A stretch of DNA of 64,000 nt from 630D-37 sp037478835 (GTDB lineage Bacteria; Chloroflexota; Anaerolineae; Anaerolineales; Villigracilaceae): NCBI GenBank assembly GCA_037478835.1, contig JBBFLV010000001.1, forward strand, positions 417,900-481,899, in the 5' to 3' direction. Under the pieces are notes generated by a model. That model did no database searches. It was not told where the DNA came from and worked only from the letters and a program-made list of their open reading frames with translations. A program made the translations under genes and the position numbers. Below are positions 8,506 through 17,006 of this stretch, in pieces. The stretch's first letter is position 1; the number at the start of each line of letters is the position of its first letter.

Positions 8506-9205
8506 GGTGTTTCTCCTTTTTCGTTGTGCGCCATCAAAACCGATTCCCATCCGGCCGGAAAAGCCGCAGGGATATTTTATTACACAATCGGTGTTCTGCA
8601 GAAGGTTCTCGCCCGCAAAAAGTACCCGGCATAAAAGGACAGGAGTTGCAGGATTTACAATGATGAAAAAAACTTTGAATAGGACAAGCGCTCTTGCACT
8701 TTTTTCTTTCCGGCAAATCCGGGGGCGATCGTTCGCGGCACGGCATCCGGGTTGCCTATCAGAAATGTAGCACAGGATTCATCCTGTGCAAAAAAATCTT
8801 AGCACAAATTTTTCATTTTTTTTATTCTACTGCAAAAAGGCCCCGGTTCTCCGGGAAAAGTTCTGCCTGCAAAAGGCCTGTTCGGCGCAAGATTTCTGGC
8901 GACTTTGCGCTTGAGAAGTTTGCGAGAAAATTTTTATCAAAAACGTTCATCCGTGGAATCTGCGTCCATCCGGGTCCTCTTCTGACAAAGCATTTGCGTG
9001 AGAACGTTTTTTTCAATCGCTCCATCCGTGATAAAATCGAATCGGTTAGGGTGAACCACGGCGGTTTCTCTGTGTTCTTCCTGCGAAGCGCGACCATTCC
9101 CATCCTCAGGAAATGAACGCAGGTTTGCAGAGCAATCTGCCGCCGGGTCCTTCTCTCCAGGCGCCACCGAGAGATACCCTATCTTGAACTCGACGGATCC
9201 CGCCC
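8506..9205. other. Long AT-rich intergenic region
   Basis: I see no protein gene here. It holds a perfect hairpin GCACAGGAT-TC-ATCCTGTGC (8770-8789), a fragment of the ACAGG-type repeat (about 8637-8661), a fragment resembling the ACACGGATGGACACGG repeat in reverse (8946-8975), and a possible dnaX promoter with an extended -10 (TGATAAAAT, 9029-9037). SRP RNA often sits upstream of dnaX, but its signature tetraloop region could not be found. Confidence 0.5.
9029..9037 (+). promoter_or_regulatory. Possible extended -10 for dnaX
   Basis: TGATAAAAT fits the extended -10 form TGnTAnAAT. No clear -35 box lies upstream, only a T-rich run. It would give a 5' leader of about 160 bases before dnaX. 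Confidence 0.35.
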
Positions 9206-10777
9206 ATGTCCCAGGCACTGTATCGTACCTATCGCCCGCAAGGATGGCAGGAAGTGGTGGGTCAGGAGCACATTGTGCAGACCCTGCGCAACGCGCTCCA
9301 GGCCGATCGCGTCGCCCATGCGTACCTCTTTGCCGGGCCGCGCGGCACGGGCAAGACGACGCTGGCGCGCCTTTTGGCCAAAGCGGTGAATTGCCTGGCG
9401 GCCGATGCGGCGCAGCGCCCATGCAATCAATGTGAAAATTGCCGCGCGGTGAACGAGGGGCGCTTTCTCGATCTGATCGAGATCGACGCGGCCTCCAACA
9501 CCAGCGTGGAGGATGTGCGCGATCTGCGCGATAAGATCAACTTTGCGCCCAGCCAGGGGCGCTATAAGATTTACATCATTGACGAAGTGCACATGCTCTC
9601 TACGGCCGCCTTCAACGCCCTGCTCAAGACGCTGGAGGAGCCACCGGCGCACGTCATCTTCGTCCTGGCGACGACGGAAATCCACAAAATTCCGGCCACG
9701 GTGCTTTCGCGCTGTCAGCGGCATGAGTTTCGGCGGCTTTCGATCGCCGAGATCGTCGGTCAGCTGCGGCATATTGTGGAGAGAGAACATCTGCAGGCCG
9801 AGGAGGAAGCGCTGGTGCTGATCGCCCGTCAGGCGGGCGGCTCGCTGCGCGATGCCATCTCGTTGCTCGATCAGCTGGCTTCGGTGGGCGCGCCGATCAC
9901 GTTGGCGCTGGCGCAAAACATTCTGGGGACGGCTACGCACACCAGCGTGCTGGAGCTGGTGGAGGCCCTTCACGAGCAGCAGGCGGCCAAGGCGTTGGAG
10001 ATCATCCGGCGCGCGCTGGATGGCGGCGCGGATGCGCGGGCTTTTGCCCGTCAGATCGTGGATCACCTGCGGGCGCTGCTGCTGATCCAGTTCGGCAACG
10101 AGGCGCAGGTGGAGGCGACCGCCGAAACGAAAGACCATATGCGACGGCAGGCGCGCTATTTCTCTACTCCGACCTTGTTGCAGATGATCCAGGCTTTTAA
10201 CAATGCGGCGGTGGATGCGCGCAGTAGCTGGTTGCCTTCGCTGGGGTTAGAATTGGCCGTGGCTCAATCGCTGAGCGCGCCGCCCGTAGAGCCGGCCATC
10301 CACGCTGCGGGGAGGAGTAGCTCGGGTGCGGCCGCTTCGTCACCCGTCGTGACCGAGTCCGCCGCGGCCCCGGCCCCCCCGGCAACCCAGGCTCAGGGAG
10401 CAGGTGCCAAGTCTCCCCCGGCACCCCAGCCCCCTGTTCTCCCCCTCGAAGCGATCCTCCGTGCCTGGCCGGAGATCCGCAAACGGTTGCGACCTCAGCA
10501 TCCTTCGACGGATGGGCTTTTGAATTCTTCTCGCCCGATGGAGGTGCGCGGCAAGGATTTGATCCTGGGCTTTAAGAGCGAGACGGTGCGTGCCCTGATG
10601 GATCGCCCGGAGCATTTGGATGCGGCGCGTAAGGTGCTCCAGGAGGTGCTGGGGGTGGAGTTGAACATTCGCTGTGTGGTGGTGAATGCTCAGGGCAAGC
10701 TACCACCGCATATCCCACCCGATAGCATGGTGGCCGAGGCGCTCAACCAGGGTGGGAAGCTGGTGGATGAGGGATAG
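9206..10777 (+). CDS. dnaX: DNA polymerase III subunit gamma/tau
   Basis: The clamp-loader ATPase of the replisome, 523 residues. The N-terminus (ALYRTYRPQGWQEVVGQE) is typical of DnaX. A Walker A motif GPRGTGKTTLA, a zinc module starting with CNQCENC, a Walker B region IIDEVHMLSTAAFNALLKTL and the sensor-1 segment VIFVLATTEIHKIPATVLSR follow in order. Residues about 350-410 form an Ala/Pro/Ser-rich linker before a C-terminal domain, so the length suits a tau-like product. I looked for but do not see an obvious frameshift site for a separate gamma form. It begins the common dnaX-ybaB-recR order, supporting a shared transcript. Confidence 0.95.
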   Translation: MSQALYRTYRPQGWQEVVGQEHIVQTLRNALQADRVAHAYLFAGPRGTGKTTLARLLAKAVNCLAADAAQRPCNQCENCRAVNEGRFLDLIEIDAASNTSVEDVRDLRDKINFAPSQGRYKIYIIDEVHMLSTAAFNALLKTLEEPPAHVIFVLATTEIHKIPATVLSRCQRHEFRRLSIAEIVGQLRHIVEREHLQAEEEALVLIARQAGGSLRDAISLLDQLASVGAPITLALAQNILGTATHTSVLELVEALHEQQAAKALEIIRRALDGGADARAFARQIVDHLRALLLIQFGNEAQVEATAETKDHMRRQARYFSTPTLLQMIQAFNNAAVDARSSWLPSLGLELAVAQSLSAPPVEPAIHAAGRSSSGAAASSPVVTESAAAPAPPATQAQGAGAKSPPAPQPPVLPLEAILRAWPEIRKRLRPQHPSTDGLLNSSRPMEVRGKDLILGFKSETVRALMDRPEHLDAARKVLQEVLGVELNIRCVVVNAQGKLPPHIPPDSMVAEALNQGGKLVDEG

Positions 10778-10806
10778 ACAGGATTAACAAGATTGACAGG
10801 ATTTTG
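10775..10806. repeat. ACAGGATTnACAGGATT-type repeat (family A)
   Basis: The spacer between dnaX and ybaB is largely GACAGGATTAACAAGATT followed by GACAGGATTTTG. The same unit appears in reverse at 21002-21027 and degenerately near 8637. Confidence 0.6.
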
Positions 10807-10835
10807 TTAGAATCTATTCTGTTTTCGAGGTGCAC

Positions 10836-11162
10836 ATGGCAAAAGGTTTTAAGCGTCCATCTCTCCCTGCAGGCGGTGGGATGATGCAACAGCTACAGCG
10901 CCTGCAACAGCAATTGATGGAGGCCCAGGAGCAGCTGGCCAAGGAGCAGTTCACGGGCAGTGTCGGCGGCGGTGCGGTGCAGGTGACCGTCAACGGGGAA
11001 ATGCAGTGCACCGGGGTGCAGATCGATCCGCAGTTCCTGCAGGAGGCCGATACGGAGATGCTCCAGGACCTGCTGGTGAGCGCCTTCAATTTGGCCATCG
11101 AGCAGCAGCGCAAGCGCGCCGATGAGCTTTTGGGTCCCCTGAGCGGTGGTTTGCCTTTCTAG
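10836..11162 (+). CDS. ybaB: YbaB/EbfC family nucleoid-associated protein
   Basis: A small DNA-binding protein of about 108 residues. The N-terminus is a glutamine-rich helix (MMQQLQRLQQQLMEAQEQLA) and the core contains VGGGAVQVTVNGEMQCTGVQ, the conserved strand of this family, with a C-terminal helix ending in GGLPF. YbaB/EbfC dimers bind DNA as tweezers and are usually encoded between dnaX and recR, as here. GAGG lies five bases before ATG 10836, which is preferred to a GTG at 10830. It ends three bases before recR. Confidence 0.93.
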   Translation: MAKGFKRPSLPAGGGMMQQLQRLQQQLMEAQEQLAKEQFTGSVGGGAVQVTVNGEMQCTGVQIDPQFLQEADTEMLQDLLVSAFNLAIEQQRKRADELLGPLSGGLPF

Positions 11163-11165
11163 ACG

Positions 11166-11774
11166 ATGCTTCCGAAGGCTCTGCAGCATCTGATTACGGC
11201 CTTAGAGCGCCTGCCGGGGATCGGCCCGAAAACGGCCTCGCGCTTGGCGTTTTACCTTTTGCGCGAGGAGAGTGGCCTGGCACAGGACCTGGCCGAGGCG
11301 CTGCGCGGGCTGAAAGAGGGGATCGGCTTTTGCGCCGAGTGCTTTTACCTGACCGAGGCCGGCGAAGCGCGCTGCGCCATTTGCGCCGATGCGCAACGCG
11401 ATGCCGGGCTGATCTGTGTGGTGGAGGAGCCGCTGGATGTGATCGCCATTGAGCGGAGCGGCGCGTACCGCGGGCGCTATCACGTGCTACACGGTGCGCT
11501 TTCTCCGATCGAAGGGATCGGCCCCGAAGATTTGAAGATCGCTCCCCTGCTCGAACGCGTGCGCCGCGGCAATATCCGCGAGGTGATCATCGCCACCAAT
11601 CCGAACCTGGAAGGGGACGCGACCGCGCTCTACCTGTTTCAACAGCTGCGCCCGTTGGGAGTACACCTGACCCGTCTGGCGCGCGGCTTGCCGATGGGGA
11701 GCGATCTGGAATATGCCGATCCGAATACGTTGCTCCGTGCCCTTTCGGGGCGGCAGGAGATGGAGGCCTCATGA
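11166..11774 (+). CDS. recR: Recombination mediator RecR
   Basis: A 202-residue protein of normal RecR length, acting with RecF/RecO to load RecA on gapped DNA. An N-terminal helix-hairpin-helix (ERLPGIGPKTASRLAFYLL) is followed by a four-cysteine zinc finger (CAECFYL... CAIC), a Toprim domain (LICVVEEPLDVIAIE... ATNPNLEGDATALYL) and a C-terminal Walker-B-like region (RLARGLPMGSDLEYADPNTL). It is the third gene of the dnaX-ybaB-recR cluster and overlaps the next gene by four bases (ATGA), so translation is probably coupled. Confidence 0.96.
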   Translation: MLPKALQHLITALERLPGIGPKTASRLAFYLLREESGLAQDLAEALRGLKEGIGFCAECFYLTEAGEARCAICADAQRDAGLICVVEEPLDVIAIERSGAYRGRYHVLHGALSPIEGIGPEDLKIAPLLERVRRGNIREVIIATNPNLEGDATALYLFQQLRPLGVHLTRLARGLPMGSDLEYADPNTLLRALSGRQEMEAS

Positions 11775-12676
11775 ATTTCTTCAGGCACCTGTTCCCTTCG
11801 CGTGAGCTGACCCTGGCGCTCGGCGGAGGAGGGGCGCGCGGCAATGCCCATATCGGGGTGTTGCGCGTGCTGGAAGCGGAAGGCTACCGCATCCGCGCCG
11901 TAGCCGGGACAAGCGCCGGGGGACTGGTGGCCGTTTTCTATGCCGCCGGCTTTTCACCGGATGAGATCGAGCGTCTGTTCTCCCAGGTGAATCAGGAGGA
12001 CCTTTACGGGCGCTCGCCCCAGGAGGGCCCTGCGTTGCTCGGCTTGGCCGGGGCGGAGAAGTGGCTGCGCCAACAGCTGGGCAATCGAACGTTCGCCGAT
12101 CTGCGCCTGCCTTGCGCCGTGACGGCAGTGGACCTGAACGGCCGACGGGAGATCGTGATCGCCGAAGGCGATGTGGTGGATGCCTTGCTGGCCACGATCG
12201 CCGTGCCGGGCATTTTCCCGCCTCGTCCGATGGGAGAGATGCGCCTGGTGGATGGCGGCGTGTTGAACCCTGTGCCGGTCAGCGTGGCGCGGGCGCTAGC
12301 GCCGGGGCTGCCGGTGGTGGCCGTCGTCCTGACTCCGCCGCTGGAAGCGCCCATCGCTCCATCTATCCCCGGCCTGAACTTGCCACCGTTGCTGGTTGAA
12401 CCGTTGCGCCGTTTGCGCTTCACCCAGGCGATGGGTATTTTCCTGGAATCGGTGGAGATCGGCAGCCGGGCCTTGACCCAATGGCGCCTGGAGGCCGAAA
12501 AGCCGGAAGTGATCATCCGTCCGGCCGTCGAACGGATCGGGCTTTTGCAAAAGGTGAACGTGCACGAGGTGGTGCGCTTGGGCGAAGAAGCGGCGCGCAA
12601 AGCACTGCCGGAGCTGCGGCGCGCCTCGGCTCCCTTGCGTGTGTTCCGTCCAAAGGTGCATGCCCATGTCTCGTGA
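11771..12676 (+). CDS. Patatin-like phospholipase (RssA type)
   Basis: A 301-residue serine acyl hydrolase with a Ser-Asp dyad. The oxyanion-hole motif GGGGARGNAHIGVL lies near residue 20, the nucleophile elbow GTSAGG follows near residue 45, and the dyad aspartate is in VDGGVLNP. The length and domain order match single-domain bacterial RssA/NTE-like proteins. There is no signal peptide, so it is probably cytosolic or membrane-associated. Start overlaps recR by four bases, placing it in the same transcript, although no functional link to recombination is known. The physiological lipid substrate cannot be told from sequence. Confidence 0.88.
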   Translation: MNFFRHLFPSRELTLALGGGGARGNAHIGVLRVLEAEGYRIRAVAGTSAGGLVAVFYAAGFSPDEIERLFSQVNQEDLYGRSPQEGPALLGLAGAEKWLRQQLGNRTFADLRLPCAVTAVDLNGRREIVIAEGDVVDALLATIAVPGIFPPRPMGEMRLVDGGVLNPVPVSVARALAPGLPVVAVVLTPPLEAPIAPSIPGLNLPPLLVEPLRRLRFTQAMGIFLESVEIGSRALTQWRLEAEKPEVIIRPAVERIGLLQKVNVHEVVRLGEEAARKALPELRRASAPLRVFRPKVHAHVS

Positions 12677-12893
12677 TCTGCGGAAATATTCCCGTGAAAC
12701 GCAGCTGCGCCTGGGGATCGGCGCGCTGGTGTTACTGTTTGGGGTAGGTGTGGGTTTAATTTACTTGATTTACGGGCGCGGCGCGGCTTCGATGGCGCTT
12801 TTTTGCCTGGGGGCCGGCCTGGTGCCCGTGGTGCTGATCCTGTTCATCTTCTGGGCTGCCGATCGGATCGTGCAACGTGCTCTCCGTAAGTGA
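12666..12893 (+). CDS. Small two-helix membrane protein
   Basis: About 75 residues: a basic cytosolic start (MSRDLRKYSRETQLR), then two hydrophobic helices (ALVLLFGVGVGLIYLIYG and ALFCLGAGLVPVVLILFIFW) and a basic tail. Families of this shape are common in Chloroflexota but uncharacterised, and I do not recognise it. ATG 12666 lies inside the end of the patatin gene, overlapping by 11 bases; ATG 12660 and an in-frame codon further upstream at 12639 are alternatives. It overlaps the downstream esterase by 17 bases, so it is translated as part of the same operon. Confidence 0.7.
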   Translation: MSRDLRKYSRETQLRLGIGALVLLFGVGVGLIYLIYGRGAASMALFCLGAGLVPVVLILFIFWAADRIVQRALRK

Positions 12894-13563
12894 TACCCAA
12901 CTGCTGCAGCTGGATGGCTGGACCCTGCGCTTGCGTTCACCCCGGCAACAACCGGCGCGTTTGCTCCTGATGCTTCACGGCTGGACGGGGGACGAGCGCT
13001 CGATGTGGGTCTTTGCGCCGCACACCGTTCCGGATTATTGGATCGTGGCGCCGCGCGCTCCTTTCCCCACCCAACCTTCCGGCTATTCCTGGCGCCCGCT
13101 GATCGAGCGCCGAGGCTGGCCACGGTTGGAAGACATGCAACCAACGGCCGAGAAGCTACAGGGGCTGATGGATGCGCTGGCCGAACACCTGGGGGTCTCC
13201 CCTTCCGCTCCCGTTGACCTGATGGGCTTCAGCCAGGGAGCGGCGATGACGGCGGTTTTTCTCCTGCTTTATCCCGAACGGGTGGGGAAGGCGGCTTTGC
13301 TCAGCGGTTTCATCCCGCAAGGTTGCGAAGCGCTGCTCTCCCCCGGCCGCTTGGACGGCAAAGCCATCTTCCTGGCGCATGGCCGACAAGATGAGATGGT
13401 GCCTTACGAATGGGCTGTTCAGGCCGCCGAAGCGCTGCGCGTCGCCGGGGCTGTGGTCACCTTCTGCGACGAAGAGGTCGGTCACAAGGTCGGCGCCGCC
13501 TGCGCGCGGGACCTCGAGCGTTTTTTCGCCGTAGCCGGCAACGGTCGGCGCCCGGAGCAATAG
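12877..13563 (+). CDS. Alpha/beta hydrolase, phospholipase/carboxylesterase family
   Basis: A 228-residue esterase of the Abhydrolase_2 type. The oxyanion region LLLMLHGWTGDERSMW is followed by the nucleophile elbow GFSQGAAMT, then HGRQDEMVP with the acid residue and EVGHKVG with the catalytic histidine. No signal peptide, so cytosolic. It starts with GTG inside the preceding membrane-protein gene and ends two bases before the rRNA methyltransferase gene, so it belongs to the same polycistronic run. The natural ester substrate is unknown. Confidence 0.85.
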   Translation: MLSVSDTQLLQLDGWTLRLRSPRQQPARLLLMLHGWTGDERSMWVFAPHTVPDYWIVAPRAPFPTQPSGYSWRPLIERRGWPRLEDMQPTAEKLQGLMDALAEHLGVSPSAPVDLMGFSQGAAMTAVFLLLYPERVGKAALLSGFIPQGCEALLSPGRLDGKAIFLAHGRQDEMVPYEWAVQAAEALRVAGAVVTFCDEEVGHKVGAACARDLERFFAVAGNGRRPEQ

Positions 13564-13564
13564 C

Positions 13565-14317
13565 ATGCGAGAGTGGATTTATTCGCGTAATGCCGTATAC
13601 GAGACACTACGCGCCGGCCGACGGCAGGTGTTCAAAATTCTGTTGGCCGAGGGGGTTCAGGAGAAAGGGCGCGTTGTGGATATTTTGCGTCTGGCCGAGG
13701 CGCGTCGCATTCCCGTACAACGGGTGGCTAAATTGCAGCTGGATCGCATCCATGTGGCTCATCAGGGCGTGGCGGCGGAGGTCGGCGCGTATCCGTATGG
13801 ATCGCTCGAAGAAATTCTGCAGCGCGCCGAAGCACGCGCCGAAGCGCCTTTCGTCTTGCTCCTCGATAGCCTGCAAGACCCGCAGAACTTCGGCAGCCTG
13901 TTGCGCACCGCCGAAGCGACCGGCGTGCACGGCGTGGTCCTGCCGTTGGCGCATACGGTGGAGGTCACGCCGGCGGTGGTGAACGCTTCTTCCGGTGCCA
14001 GCGAGCACCTGCTGATCGTCCGTCACAACCTGGCGCAGGCCATCCGTCGCCTGAAAGAAGCCGATCTGTGGATTGTGGGGCTGGAACACAGCCCAGAAGC
14101 CCAACCGCCGCAAGCCCTGCGCTTGGATGGAGCGCTGGCCTTGGTGGTCGGCTCGGAGGGGGAAGGATTGCGGCCGTTGGTGCGTAGCTCATGCGATTGG
14201 TTGCTGAAACTGCCGATGCGCGGGCAGGTGGAATCCCTGAACGCGGCCGTGGCCGGCTCGATCGCCCTCTATTTGGCCTTTTTGGCTCGTCAGAATGCCC
14301 TCACGATGGAGAAATGA
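13565..14317 (+). CDS. rlmB: 23S rRNA 2'-O-ribose methyltransferase, RlmB/TrmH family
   Basis: A 250-residue SPOUT methyltransferase. The N-terminal substrate-binding domain starts with YSRNAVYETLRAG, typical of RlmB. The knotted SAM-binding domain shows the three SpoU motifs: LLDSLQDPQNFGSLLRTAEA, LVVGSEGEGLRPLV and LPMRGQVESLNAAVAGSIAL. RlmB methylates G2251 of E. coli 23S rRNA; the exact target here could differ within the TrmH family. It overlaps the following amidohydrolase gene by four bases or precedes it by two, depending on the start chosen. Confidence 0.88.
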   Translation: MREWIYSRNAVYETLRAGRRQVFKILLAEGVQEKGRVVDILRLAEARRIPVQRVAKLQLDRIHVAHQGVAAEVGAYPYGSLEEILQRAEARAEAPFVLLLDSLQDPQNFGSLLRTAEATGVHGVVLPLAHTVEVTPAVVNASSGASEHLLIVRHNLAQAIRRLKEADLWIVGLEHSPEAQPPQALRLDGALALVVGSEGEGLRPLVRSSCDWLLKLPMRGQVESLNAAVAGSIALYLAFLARQNALTMEK

Positions 14318-14319
14318 GC

Positions 14320-15660
14320 ATGTTGATTACCCATGCCAACCTGATCACCTGGGAACAGCCGAATCGTATTCTGCTCGATCATGCGCTCTACCTCGAAGAC
14401 GGCCTGATCCGCGATCTGGGGCCTTCTGCCGAAATGGAAGCGCGCTATCCCCAGGCCGAACGGCTGGATGCTCGCGGTCAATGGGTGATGCCCGGCAATA
14501 TCTGTGCTCACACCCATTTTTACGGTGCCTTTGCCCGCGGCCTGGCCATTCCCGGCGCGCCGCCGCGCAACTTTTACGAAATCCTCCAAAAGTTATGGTG
14601 GCCGCTGGATCAGGCGCTGGATGAAGAGAGCGTGCGCCTTTCGGCACTGGTCTGCCTGATCGATGCCATCCGTCACGGCACGACGACGTTGATCGATCAT
14701 CACGCTTCGCCGAATTTCATCGAAGGATCGCTCAGCGCCATCGGGGAAGAAGTCGAACGCGCCGGATTGCGTGCTGTGTTGTGCTATGAGGTTACCGATC
14801 GATATGGAGAAGAAAAGGCGCGTCAGGCGATCGAAGAAAATGCCCGCTTCATCGAAGCGGCGCGCCGTTCGCCGCGGCTGCGCGGGACCTTTGGCTTGCA
14901 CGCCCCCTTGACCCTCTCCTCCCGTACGCTGGAGGCCTGTCTGCGGGCCGCCCCACAGGGCACCGGCTTCCACATCCACGTGGCCGAATCCACGGACGAT
15001 CGCCGAACGATCTTGGCACGCGAGCGCATCCCGCCCGTGACCTGGCTGCAGCGCCTGGGCATTTTAGGGCCGCGGACGATCGTCGCCCATGCCATTCACC
15101 TGGATGATGCGGAGATGGATCAACTGGCCGAAAGTGGTACCTGGGTCTCCCACCAGCCGCGCTCGAACATGAACAACGGCGTCGGCGTGGCGGCGGTGGA
15201 AAGGATGTTGCAGCGAGGCATTCGCGTGTGCCTGGGGAATGATGGGTTCTCCAACGCCATGTGGGAGGAATGGATGACCGCCTACTTGCTCCACAAGGTG
15301 ACGCACCTCGATCCGCGGCGGATGAACGGCTACGACCTGGTGCAGATGGCCGTTTACCATAACGCCGCCCTGGCCGGTGTCTTTTTCCCGGAACATCCGA
15401 TCGGCGTGATCACCCCCGGCGCTGCCGCCGACCTGATCTTTGTAGATTACCATCCCTATACCCCTCTCGATGCCGGCAACCTGCCCTGGCACATCCTCTT
15501 CGGCTTCCGCGAAAGCATGGTGACGACGACGATCGTCGCCGGCAACGTGCTGATGCGCGATCGCCAATTGCTCACGCTGGATGAGGAGGCCATCACCGCA
15601 CGGGCGAAGGAGATCGCCCCGCGAATTTGGGAAGCCTATCGCCAATACGTGCCGGCATGA
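14320..15660 (+). CDS. ssnA: SsnA-like amidohydrolase/aminohydrolase
   Basis: A metal-dependent amidohydrolase of about 446 residues. The metal-site motifs are seen in order: CAHTHFYGAFARG, IDHHASPNFIEGSLS, FHIHVAESTDD, VAHAIHLDDAE and LGNDGFSNAMWEE. The strings LWWPLDQALDEES and SNMNN fit E. coli SsnA, a putative aminohydrolase encoded in the ygfK-ssnA-ygfM-xdhD cluster. An xdhD-like gene is 5.8 kb away here on the other strand, which supports a shared purine or selenium-linked pathway. GGAG sits eight bases before ATG 14320; ATG 14314 is the alternative. The substrate is unknown; guanine-deaminase-like activity is a possibility. Confidence 0.82.
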   Translation: MLITHANLITWEQPNRILLDHALYLEDGLIRDLGPSAEMEARYPQAERLDARGQWVMPGNICAHTHFYGAFARGLAIPGAPPRNFYEILQKLWWPLDQALDEESVRLSALVCLIDAIRHGTTTLIDHHASPNFIEGSLSAIGEEVERAGLRAVLCYEVTDRYGEEKARQAIEENARFIEAARRSPRLRGTFGLHAPLTLSSRTLEACLRAAPQGTGFHIHVAESTDDRRTILARERIPPVTWLQRLGILGPRTIVAHAIHLDDAEMDQLAESGTWVSHQPRSNMNNGVGVAAVERMLQRGIRVCLGNDGFSNAMWEEWMTAYLLHKVTHLDPRRMNGYDLVQMAVYHNAALAGVFFPEHPIGVITPGAAADLIFVDYHPYTPLDAGNLPWHILFGFRESMVTTTIVAGNVLMRDRQLLTLDEEAITARAKEIAPRIWEAYRQYVPA

Positions 15661-15687
15661 GTTTTTATGCTAGGTGCTTGGATCGTA

Positions 15688-15696
15688 TGCTATAAT
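15688..15696 (+). promoter_or_regulatory. Extended -10 promoter of the aap operon
   Basis: TGCTATAAT (15688-15696) is a perfect extended -10 (TGnTATAAT). A -35 is not obvious, as expected for this promoter class. It lies about 115 bases upstream of the first transporter gene. A strong ribosome binding site AGGAGGAG precedes ATG 15812. Confidence 0.7.
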
Positions 15697-15811
15697 TTTT
15701 GCAATGCTCTCATGCCGCAAAAATGAGAGGAGGAAGGAGGTGAATTGCCGTTAGGAACCCATCCTTTTTGCATCCCGATGTTCGCCTATTCCACTTTCTT
15801 CAGGAGGAGAC

Positions 15812-16948
15812 ATGACTAGACTGGTTCGTATCTTCGGGTTGCTCCTTGCGCTGAGTCTGGTCCTGGGGGCCTGCGCGCAGCAACCAACCCCTACCCCGCA
15901 AAAAGTTGTCGAAACGGTTGTGGTGACCGTTGAGGTACCGGTCACTGCCGCTCCCTCGACCCCTGCCCCTCCGCCGGCGCCGAGTGGCTTCGGAGAGACT
16001 CTCAAGGCCGTTCAGGCACGAGGGAAATTGGTCTGCGGTGTGAACGGGCAGCTGCCCGGCTTCAGTTACATTGACTCGCAGGGGAACTGGAGCGGTTTCG
16101 ATGCCGATTTCTGCCGTGTGCTGGCGGCAGCCATCTTCGGCGATGCGACCAAAGTCGAATTCCGCCCGCTGACCACGCAGGAGCGCTTCACCGCCCTGCA
16201 AACCGGCGAAATTGACGTGCTGATCCGCAACACCACCTGGACGCTGGTGCGCGACACCGATCTTGGTTTGAACTTCACCGTAACCACGTTCTACGATGGT
16301 CAAGGCCTGATGGTGCGCAAGGATAGCGGCTTCACCAAGCTGGAAGACCTGAACGGTGCCACCGTTTGCGTCCAGAAAGGCACGACTACCGAGCTCAACC
16401 TGGCGGATGCCTTCTCGACCGCCGGCCTGCAATACACCCCCGCCACGTTCGAGGACATCAATCAGACCTACGGTGCCTATGCCGAAGGCCGCTGCGATGC
16501 CGTGACCTCGGATAAATCGCAGCTCTCCTCGGTGGCCAAAGGTGCGTTGCCCGATCCCGAAAACCATGTGATCCTAGATGTGACGCTCTCCAAAGAGCCG
16601 CTTGGCCCGGTGGTGCGCCACGGCGATGATCAATGGTTCGATATCGTGCGCTGGGCGGTCTTCGCCACCTTCTTTGCCGAAGAGAAGGGCATCACATCGG
16701 CGAATGTGGATCAGGTGAAGGCCAGCGCCGCCGATCCGGAAGTCAAACGCTTCCTGGGCCTGGAAGGTGATTTGGGTCCCAAGCTGGGTCTGAGCACTGA
16801 TTGGGCCTACAACATCGTCAAGCAGGTGGGGAACTACGCTGAAATCTACGATCGCAACCTGGGCCCGAATACTCCGACCTACATCCCGCGCGGCCTGAAC
16901 AGCCTGTATTCGCAAGGCGGTTTGCTCTATTCACCGCCCTTCCGCTAA
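15812..16948 (+). CDS. aapJ: Amino-acid ABC transporter substrate-binding lipoprotein, AapJ type
   Basis: A 378-residue periplasmic-type binding protein carried as a lipoprotein: signal segment ending LSLVLGAC gives a lipobox, followed by a Thr/Pro-rich linker (to about residue 60). The mature part contains VQARGKLVCGVNGQLPGFSY and GNWSGFDADFCRVLAAAIFG, both closely matching the AapJ family that binds a broad range of L-amino acids. It is the first gene of a complete aapJQMP-like operon, preceded by an extended -10 promoter and AGGAGGAG. A GC-rich hairpin separates it from the permease gene. Confidence 0.92.
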   Translation: MTRLVRIFGLLLALSLVLGACAQQPTPTPQKVVETVVVTVEVPVTAAPSTPAPPPAPSGFGETLKAVQARGKLVCGVNGQLPGFSYIDSQGNWSGFDADFCRVLAAAIFGDATKVEFRPLTTQERFTALQTGEIDVLIRNTTWTLVRDTDLGLNFTVTTFYDGQGLMVRKDSGFTKLEDLNGATVCVQKGTTTELNLADAFSTAGLQYTPATFEDINQTYGAYAEGRCDAVTSDKSQLSSVAKGALPDPENHVILDVTLSKEPLGPVVRHGDDQWFDIVRWAVFATFFAEEKGITSANVDQVKASAADPEVKRFLGLEGDLGPKLGLSTDWAYNIVKQVGNYAEIYDRNLGPNTPTYIPRGLNSLYSQGGLLYSPPFR

Positions 16949-16959
16949 ACCATTCCTTG

Positions 16960-16990
16960 GAGGGGGCAGTGGGTGATTCCCTGCCCCCTC
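16960..16990 (+). promoter_or_regulatory. Intercistronic hairpin after aapJ
   Basis: GAGGGGGCAG pairs perfectly with CTGCCCCCTC around an 11-base loop. No long T-run follows. Hairpins after binding-protein genes commonly stabilise the upstream message or reduce read-through, so the binding protein is made in excess of the permease; that role is inferred here. Confidence 0.6.
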
Positions 16991-17006
16991 TTGCTATGGA
17001 GCAGAG

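Noticed and set aside
8506..9205. SRP RNA (ffs) upstream of dnaX
   Set aside because: The locus is a common site for it, but the GGUCAGG...GGAAGG...AGCAGCC signature was not found on either strand.
9206..10777. Programmed frameshift site in dnaX for a gamma product
   Set aside because: No slippery A-rich heptamer with a downstream hairpin could be seen in the linker region.
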